Positions 22,430-25,513 of a stretch of DNA of 25,513 nt are shown one piece after another. Source of the stretch: CAYHKY01 sp964357355 (GTDB taxonomy: Bacteria > Patescibacteriota > Microgenomatia > UBA10105); NCBI GenBank assembly GCA_964357355.1, contig CAYHKY010000012.1, forward strand, positions 1 to 25,513. Reading direction: 5' to 3'. Position numbers and translations under genes: made by a program. Every line of letters starts with the position of its first letter. The stretch's first letter is position 1. The notes under the pieces are model-generated. The model saw nothing but the letters and a program-made list of their open reading frames with translations, did no database searches and had not been told where the DNA came from.

Positions 22430-22562
22430 GGTGTTAGGTGCGGAGTATGTAACACTATCTACTCTCGGAAGAGAAGTGCCACATGCACATCTCAGGATAG
22501 TCCCGCAATATAAAAAATAGTTGTAATCTTCATCCCGTTTTAGTCTGGATGATAGAAGGAGG
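22430..22562 (+). promoter_or_regulatory. Structured leader of rpsU
   Basis: The leader begins with GTGTTA/TAACAC, closing a hairpin. CTATC...GATAG then encloses two hairpins, TCTC-GGAA-GAGA and GTGC-CACAT-GCAC. GCGG in the first loop is complementary to CCGC just after GATAG, allowing a pseudoknot. CATCC/GGATG forms another hairpin directly before the Shine-Dalgarno AGGAGG (22557-22562). Candidate cis-regulator, perhaps S21 autoregulation; no known class recognised. Confidence 0.5.
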
Positions 22563-22575
22563 TGCTGCATGACTC

Positions 22576-22764
22576 ATGATTGTCGTCAAAGCTCAACCTG
22601 GAGATACATCAGATTCGCTAATCCGTAAATTTTCTAAAAAAGTTCTGGCTGAAGGGATTTTGCAAGACCTGAAAAAGCGGGAATTTTATCAAAAACCCGC
22701 AGAAGTTCGCAAAGAAAAAGCCAAACTCCTGAAACGAAGAAGGTTTACGAGAAGAAGTTATTAA
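22576..22764 (+). CDS. rpsU: Ribosomal protein S21
   Basis: A 62-residue basic protein starting MIVVKAQPGDTSDSLIRKFSKKV, with the helical middle and an Arg/Lys-rich tail (LLKRRRFTRRSY) typical of S21, a 30S protein near the mRNA exit site and anti-Shine-Dalgarno. The strong Shine-Dalgarno is 13 nt from this ATG; a closer out-of-frame ATG (22569) opens a 19-codon frame overlapping the gene. Its stop codon is the start of the AAATAGCGTATA motif, and structured repeat copy 3 follows. Confidence 0.92.
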   Translation: MIVVKAQPGDTSDSLIRKFSKKVLAEGILQDLKKREFYQKPAEVRKEKAKLLKRRRFTRRSY

Positions 22765-22939
22765 ATAGCGTATATAGCCTACATACTTGAATTTGTTCCG
22801 GCCATATACCCCTCTAAGCTGCTATTGCAACCTTTCAGGTTGCAAACCAGCGTAAGACGGGTATAGGAAATAGTGTTTAGAAATAAAGGAATTAGTATTT
22901 ATTTTAAACACTGATTTCTATTTCCTAAACGCTTTTTTT
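22763..22939 (+). repeat. rpsU-yqeY intergenic module with paired ends
   Basis: It starts AAATAGCGTATA (22763-22774) and ends TTCCTAAACGCTT (22922-22934) plus T-tract. AAATAGCGT can pair with ACGCTTTTT, closing the gap. The ybeY-dnaX gap (23816-23863) has the same two sequences. Inside this one are structured repeat copy 3 and an imperfect hairpin of about 22 bp (22865-22887 with 22898-22926). T7 (22933-22939) touches the yqeY ATG, and there is no Shine-Dalgarno. It may end rpsU transcription and set yqeY expression. Confidence 0.65.
22773..22865 (-). repeat. Structured dispersed repeat, copy 3
   Basis: A 93-nt copy in inverted orientation to copy 2, starting 9 nt after the rpsU stop. TATAGCC (22773-22779) begins it and GGGTATA (22859-22865) ends it. 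The apical stem GCAACCT (22827-22833)/AGGTTGC (22837-22843) equals copy 2; flanks of that stem differ by a few bases. It is nested within the rpsU-yqeY module. Confidence 0.9.
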
Positions 22940-23386
22940 ATGTTACTTAATTCACTGATAAATGACTTGAACACGGCGATGAAAGCGCATGATAAAGTTC
23001 GGGTGGAAACTCTGAGGTATTTGGTAGCTGCGGTCAAAAAGTACGATATAGATACCTATTCACCCGCAAATCCCGGAAAATTGACGGATGACGAAGTACT
23101 AAAGATAATCCGTAAACAAGTCAAAACTCATGAAGAATCAATAGCCGCGTTTGAAAAAGGCGCACGGCCTGACCTGGTAGAAAAAGAAAAAGCACAACTA
23201 GCCATTCTTAAAACATATGTCCCTGCCGAGCTTTCAGATCAGGAAATTCGCGCCTTGCTAACTTCAATTAAATCCAGAGGAATTGTTAATTTTGGACCTT
23301 TGATGGGTGCAATGATGAAAGAGGTGGCAGGAAGAGCCGGCGGTGACCGAGTGGCGAAAATTGTCAATGAAGTTTTGCAAAAATAA
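22940..23386 (+). CDS. yqeY: YqeY/GatB-related protein
   Basis: A 148-residue helical protein of the GatB/YqeY family. It begins MLLNSLINDLNTAMKAHDKVRVETLRYLVAAVKKYDID and has DEVLKIIRKQVKTHEESIAAFEKGARPDLVEKEKAQLAILKTYVP, which is the family's strongly conserved core. The C-terminal domain ends GPLMGAMMKEVAGRAGGDRVAKIVNEVL, like the tRNA-binding tail of GatB. It is thought to act with tRNA or amidotransferase-like systems, but its function is not settled. The ATG directly follows T7; ybeY starts 13 nt downstream. Confidence 0.93.
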   Translation: MLLNSLINDLNTAMKAHDKVRVETLRYLVAAVKKYDIDTYSPANPGKLTDDEVLKIIRKQVKTHEESIAAFEKGARPDLVEKEKAQLAILKTYVPAELSDQEIRALLTSIKSRGIVNFGPLMGAMMKEVAGRAGGDRVAKIVNEVLQK

Positions 23387-23399
23387 GCTTCTCAGATAT

Positions 23400-23816
23400 A
23401 TGGTGACAGTACTTATCTACACTGAGTCAAGATTCCCAGCGGACCGCAAAAAAATCCGGGAATTTGTGGAAACGTACCTTTCAAAAAGAATTAAGGGTGA
23501 TGTGGAGATTGGCGTGAGTATTGTAGGTGACCGGAAAATGAAATATCTAAATACGACTTACCGCCAAATTCCTGAAACAACAGATGTTTTATCTTTTCCT
23601 TTGGATGATGCCAGCGCTTCTTCAAGAGAGGATGTCAAAGTTGGTTTTTCCCCAGACCGGTCTTCGCCGGATAAAATATTACGTTTAGGGGACGTCGTTG
23701 TTTCTTACCCCCAGACAGTTATGGAAGCAGCCCAGGGAAATAAAATGGTTGACCAGCAGTTAACTGATCTCATAGCTCATGGATTGGATCATCTGATGGG
23801 AATACATCATGAGTGA
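23400..23816 (+). CDS. ybeY: rRNA-processing endoribonuclease YbeY, short C-terminus
   Basis: ATG 23400 chosen (MVTVLIYTESRF); the frame is open further up inside yqeY. The 138-residue metalloprotein has the family core: NTTYRQIPETTDVLSFPL, LRLGDVVVSYPQT and the zinc motif AHGLDHLMGIHH, with three histidines spaced H-x3-H-x5-H. YbeY is needed for 16S 3'-end maturation and ribosome quality control. The protein ends one residue after the third His, while most relatives go on about 20-25 residues. The stop shares its last base with the AAATAGCGTATA motif, hinting that module arrival trimmed the end. Confidence 0.92.
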   Translation: MVTVLIYTESRFPADRKKIREFVETYLSKRIKGDVEIGVSIVGDRKMKYLNTTYRQIPETTDVLSFPLDDASASSREDVKVGFSPDRSSPDKILRLGDVVVSYPQTVMEAAQGNKMVDQQLTDLIAHGLDHLMGIHHE

Positions 23817-23863
23817 AATAGCGTATAAACGCTAACTCCTGTATTCCTAAACGCTTATTTAAT
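23816..23863 (+). repeat. ybeY-dnaX intergenic module, minimal form
   Basis: A 48-bp gap with AAATAGCGTATA (23816-23827) and TTCCTAAACGCTT (23844-23856), both identical to the rpsU-yqeY gap. AGCGT can pair with ACGCT at 23828-23832 (tight hairpin) or at 23851-23855 (closing the whole gap, extended by AAAT/ATTT). dnaX starts 7 nt later without a Shine-Dalgarno. Confidence 0.6.
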
Positions 23864-25204
23864 ATGGTTTTCTATCGAACTTACCGGCCCAAAAATCTTG
23901 CAGAACTGGATAACCTACCCGTTGCGGAGCAAATCCGCAAATATTTGACTCATGGAAGTATTCCGCACGCGTTTTTGTTGACCGGGCCAAAAGGCACGGG
24001 TAAAACTTCAACAGCGCGCATCATAGCCAAATGTATAAATTGCAGTGAAGTTGCCAGTCTTACTGATGCATGCGGTAAATGTGACATATGCCTAAGTATT
24101 GCCCGGGGTGAGAACTTGGATGTGCTGGAAATTGATGCAGCTTCCAACCGGGGAATAGATGAAATACGGGATTTGAGAGAAAAAATCAAATTGAGCCCCG
24201 CAAATCTCAAACGGAAAGTCTATATTATCGATGAGGTGCATATGTTGACGAATGAGGCCTTCAATGCCCTTCTCAAAACTCTTGAAGAGCCTCCGGCGCA
24301 TGTAGTTTTTATATTAGCAACCACGGAGTTGCACAAAGTTCCCGATACGATAGTTTCAAGGTGTGTCCGTGTGCATTTTCAAAAAGCAGCAGCCGCAGAT
24401 TTGATTCGGTCTCTTGCCCGGATCGTAGCGGGAGAAAAACTGGCGGTTAAGGAAGATATTCTTGCAGAAATAGCCGGTGCAGCTGACGGGTCTTTCCGTG
24501 ACGGAGCGAAATTATTGGAAGAACTTATTCAGGATCCAGGGCCATTGACTCTGGAAAGTGTCAGGTCAAAAGCAGGTTTTGCCAAGGACGGGGACGTGTC
24601 AGCATTTGTGGAAAACTTACGGCAGAAATCAGTGGTCAAATTGCTTGAAACGACGCAAAACCTCAATCTTCAGGGACTCCAAATACGCCAATTTTTCCTG
24701 CAAGTGATGCAACTTTTGGAGCAGGAACTGACAGCCTCATTTTCAAAAACTTCAGTCTGGGATAAAAAGGAATTATTACGCGCAATTCATTTGTTTTCCG
24801 AAAGTTTTTCCCAACTTAAATATGCGGTAATTCCGGTGCTGCCATTCGAGGTAGCGGTGGTACTTTATTGTGAGGGTGGGGAACCCGAACCGTCAGTCAG
24901 GATTACGAGTGTAACTGCTTCAACCCCGCATAAGGCTGCTGTAACAGATGCCAGCGCCGCACCAATCGCGAACAAATGGGCACAAATTTTGGACGTGCTC
25001 AAACCTTATAATCATTCGATAGCCGGTGTACTTCGTTCGTGCAGGCCGGTCTCAATTGTGGAGGGATGTTTGATTGTGGAGGCAGATTATAAATTCCATG
25101 CCGATCGTTTGAATGACCCAAAAGTACATGATATGCTTGCAAAAACTATCAAAGATGTGGTAGGCTTCGATGTTAAAATTGAAACAACTGTAAAAAAAAG
25201 ATAA
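23864..25204 (+). CDS. dnaX: DNA polymerase III subunit gamma/tau
   Basis: Clamp-loader ATPase, 446 residues. Starts MVFYRTYRPKNLAEL as in nearly all DnaX. Walker A GPKGTGKTS (41-49), zinc cysteines Cys60/70/73/76 (CGKCDIC), DAASNRGIDEIRDL, Walker B VYIIDEVHML (119-128), LLKTLEEPP, LATTELHKVPDTIVSRC (sensor and SRC arginine finger). Domain III (about 230-330) follows and a shortened C-terminal domain to 446. E. coli tau is 643 residues, so polymerase-binding parts are reduced. Two A8 tracts flank the stop (25193-25200 and 25203-25210), the second directly before the ybaB Shine-Dalgarno. dnaX-ybaB is a common pair. Confidence 0.96.
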   Translation: MVFYRTYRPKNLAELDNLPVAEQIRKYLTHGSIPHAFLLTGPKGTGKTSTARIIAKCINCSEVASLTDACGKCDICLSIARGENLDVLEIDAASNRGIDEIRDLREKIKLSPANLKRKVYIIDEVHMLTNEAFNALLKTLEEPPAHVVFILATTELHKVPDTIVSRCVRVHFQKAAAADLIRSLARIVAGEKLAVKEDILAEIAGAADGSFRDGAKLLEELIQDPGPLTLESVRSKAGFAKDGDVSAFVENLRQKSVVKLLETTQNLNLQGLQIRQFFLQVMQLLEQELTASFSKTSVWDKKELLRAIHLFSESFSQLKYAVIPVLPFEVAVVLYCEGGEPEPSVRITSVTASTPHKAAVTDASAAPIANKWAQILDVLKPYNHSIAGVLRSCRPVSIVEGCLIVEADYKFHADRLNDPKVHDMLAKTIKDVVGFDVKIETTVKKR

Positions 25205-25222
25205 AAAAAAGGAGGTTATTCT

Positions 25223-25495
25223 ATGCAGAATCCACTTAAAATGTTGGGAGATCTCAACAAAATGCGCCAGCAGGCGACACAAATTCAGGCAGATCTGGAA
25301 AAACAGGAATATACGGTAGAGAAGGGTAGAATCAAGATTGTCATCACGGGAAACCAACGCATTGTCGCAGCGATGATTGATGGACAAAATGTGGCTGAAT
25401 TGGTCGAAATTCTTAATGATTCGATTCGTCAGTCTCAACAAGCCGCCGCTGCAAAGCTTGCTGAAGTTTCAAAACAAATGGGATTGGGACAGTAA
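25223..25495 (+). CDS. ybaB: YbaB/EbfC nucleoid-associated protein
   Basis: A 90-residue protein starting MQNPLKMLGDLNKMRQQATQIQADLEKQ, the helical arm of YbaB, followed by the strand region VEKGRIKIVITGNQRIVAAMID and a second long helix (LNDSIRQSQQAAAAKLAEVSKQM). It forms a tweezer-like dimer binding DNA. AAAGGAGG ends 10 nt before the ATG, giving a strong initiation site. It follows dnaX by 18 nt; recR, the frequent third member, would lie beyond the window if present. Confidence 0.93.
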   Translation: MQNPLKMLGDLNKMRQQATQIQADLEKQEYTVEKGRIKIVITGNQRIVAAMIDGQNVAELVEILNDSIRQSQQAAAAKLAEVSKQMGLGQ

Positions 25496-25513
25496 ATTTG
25501 GTATTATTCATGC

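Noticed and set aside
3..22865. CRISPR array from the recurring repeat
   Set aside because: Copies are far apart, in both orientations, not regularly spaced and without spacers or cas genes.
25188..25212. A8 tracts at the dnaX stop as a programmed frameshift site
   Set aside because: A -1 slip would add only about 14 residues at the very end and yields no gamma-like short form; the second tract is explained by the ybaB Shine-Dalgarno region.

Overview
The window looks like part of a small bacterial genome of the candidate phyla radiation (Patescibacteria), possibly the Microgenomates side. The evidence is tightly packed genes, frequent 4-base ATGA overlaps, many short orphan genes, a short EF-Ts, a duplicated thymidylate-kinase fold, and a salvage-based nucleotide economy with little other metabolism. 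TGA works as a normal stop, so this is not a Gracilibacteria/SR1-type code. The lineage is an inference; no rRNA or tRNA gene was seen.

Layout. (1) 125-3136, minus strand: a four-gene heme electron-transfer operon with three cytochrome-b5-like membrane-anchored proteins around a ferric-reductase/NOX-type flavocytochrome. (2) 3219-10721, plus strand: nucleotide metabolism, with a HAD phosphatase, a degenerate thymidylate kinase paralogue, tmk, tdk, a P-loop kinase, an adenosine deaminase-like gene, guaB and guaA. (3) 10757-15193: short orphan genes, a retropepsin-like protease and glyA. (4) 15367-20858: rpsB-tsf-frr (without pyrH), rseP, proS and an orphan. (5) 20958-25495: a DHH-type phosphoesterase, an adenosine-specific-kinase family protein, rpsU, yqeY, ybeY, dnaX and ybaB.

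How it fits together. Tmk, Tdk, the adenosine deaminase-like protein, IMP dehydrogenase, GMP synthase and the adenosine-specific kinase would let a host-dependent or scavenging cell rebuild nucleotides from imported nucleosides. SHMT supplies one-carbon units. The b5/flavocytochrome operon is the odd part: it suggests transfer of electrons from cytosolic NAD(P)H across the membrane to outside heme domains.

Non-coding sequence is rich. A roughly 93-nt two-hairpin repeat occurs three times, each starting 5-9 nt after a stop codon, and one copy has a wholly different but still paired apical stem. A second family of paired hairpins bounded by GTCAT/ATGAC occurs three times. A nested, multibranched element lies at about 14318-14476. 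The rpsB leader has competing helices and a terminator hairpin whose T7 tract touches the start codon; yqeY also has T7 directly before its ATG. Six promoters share an extended -10 (TGnTATAAT-like), several so close to the start codon that the mRNA would be leaderless or nearly so.
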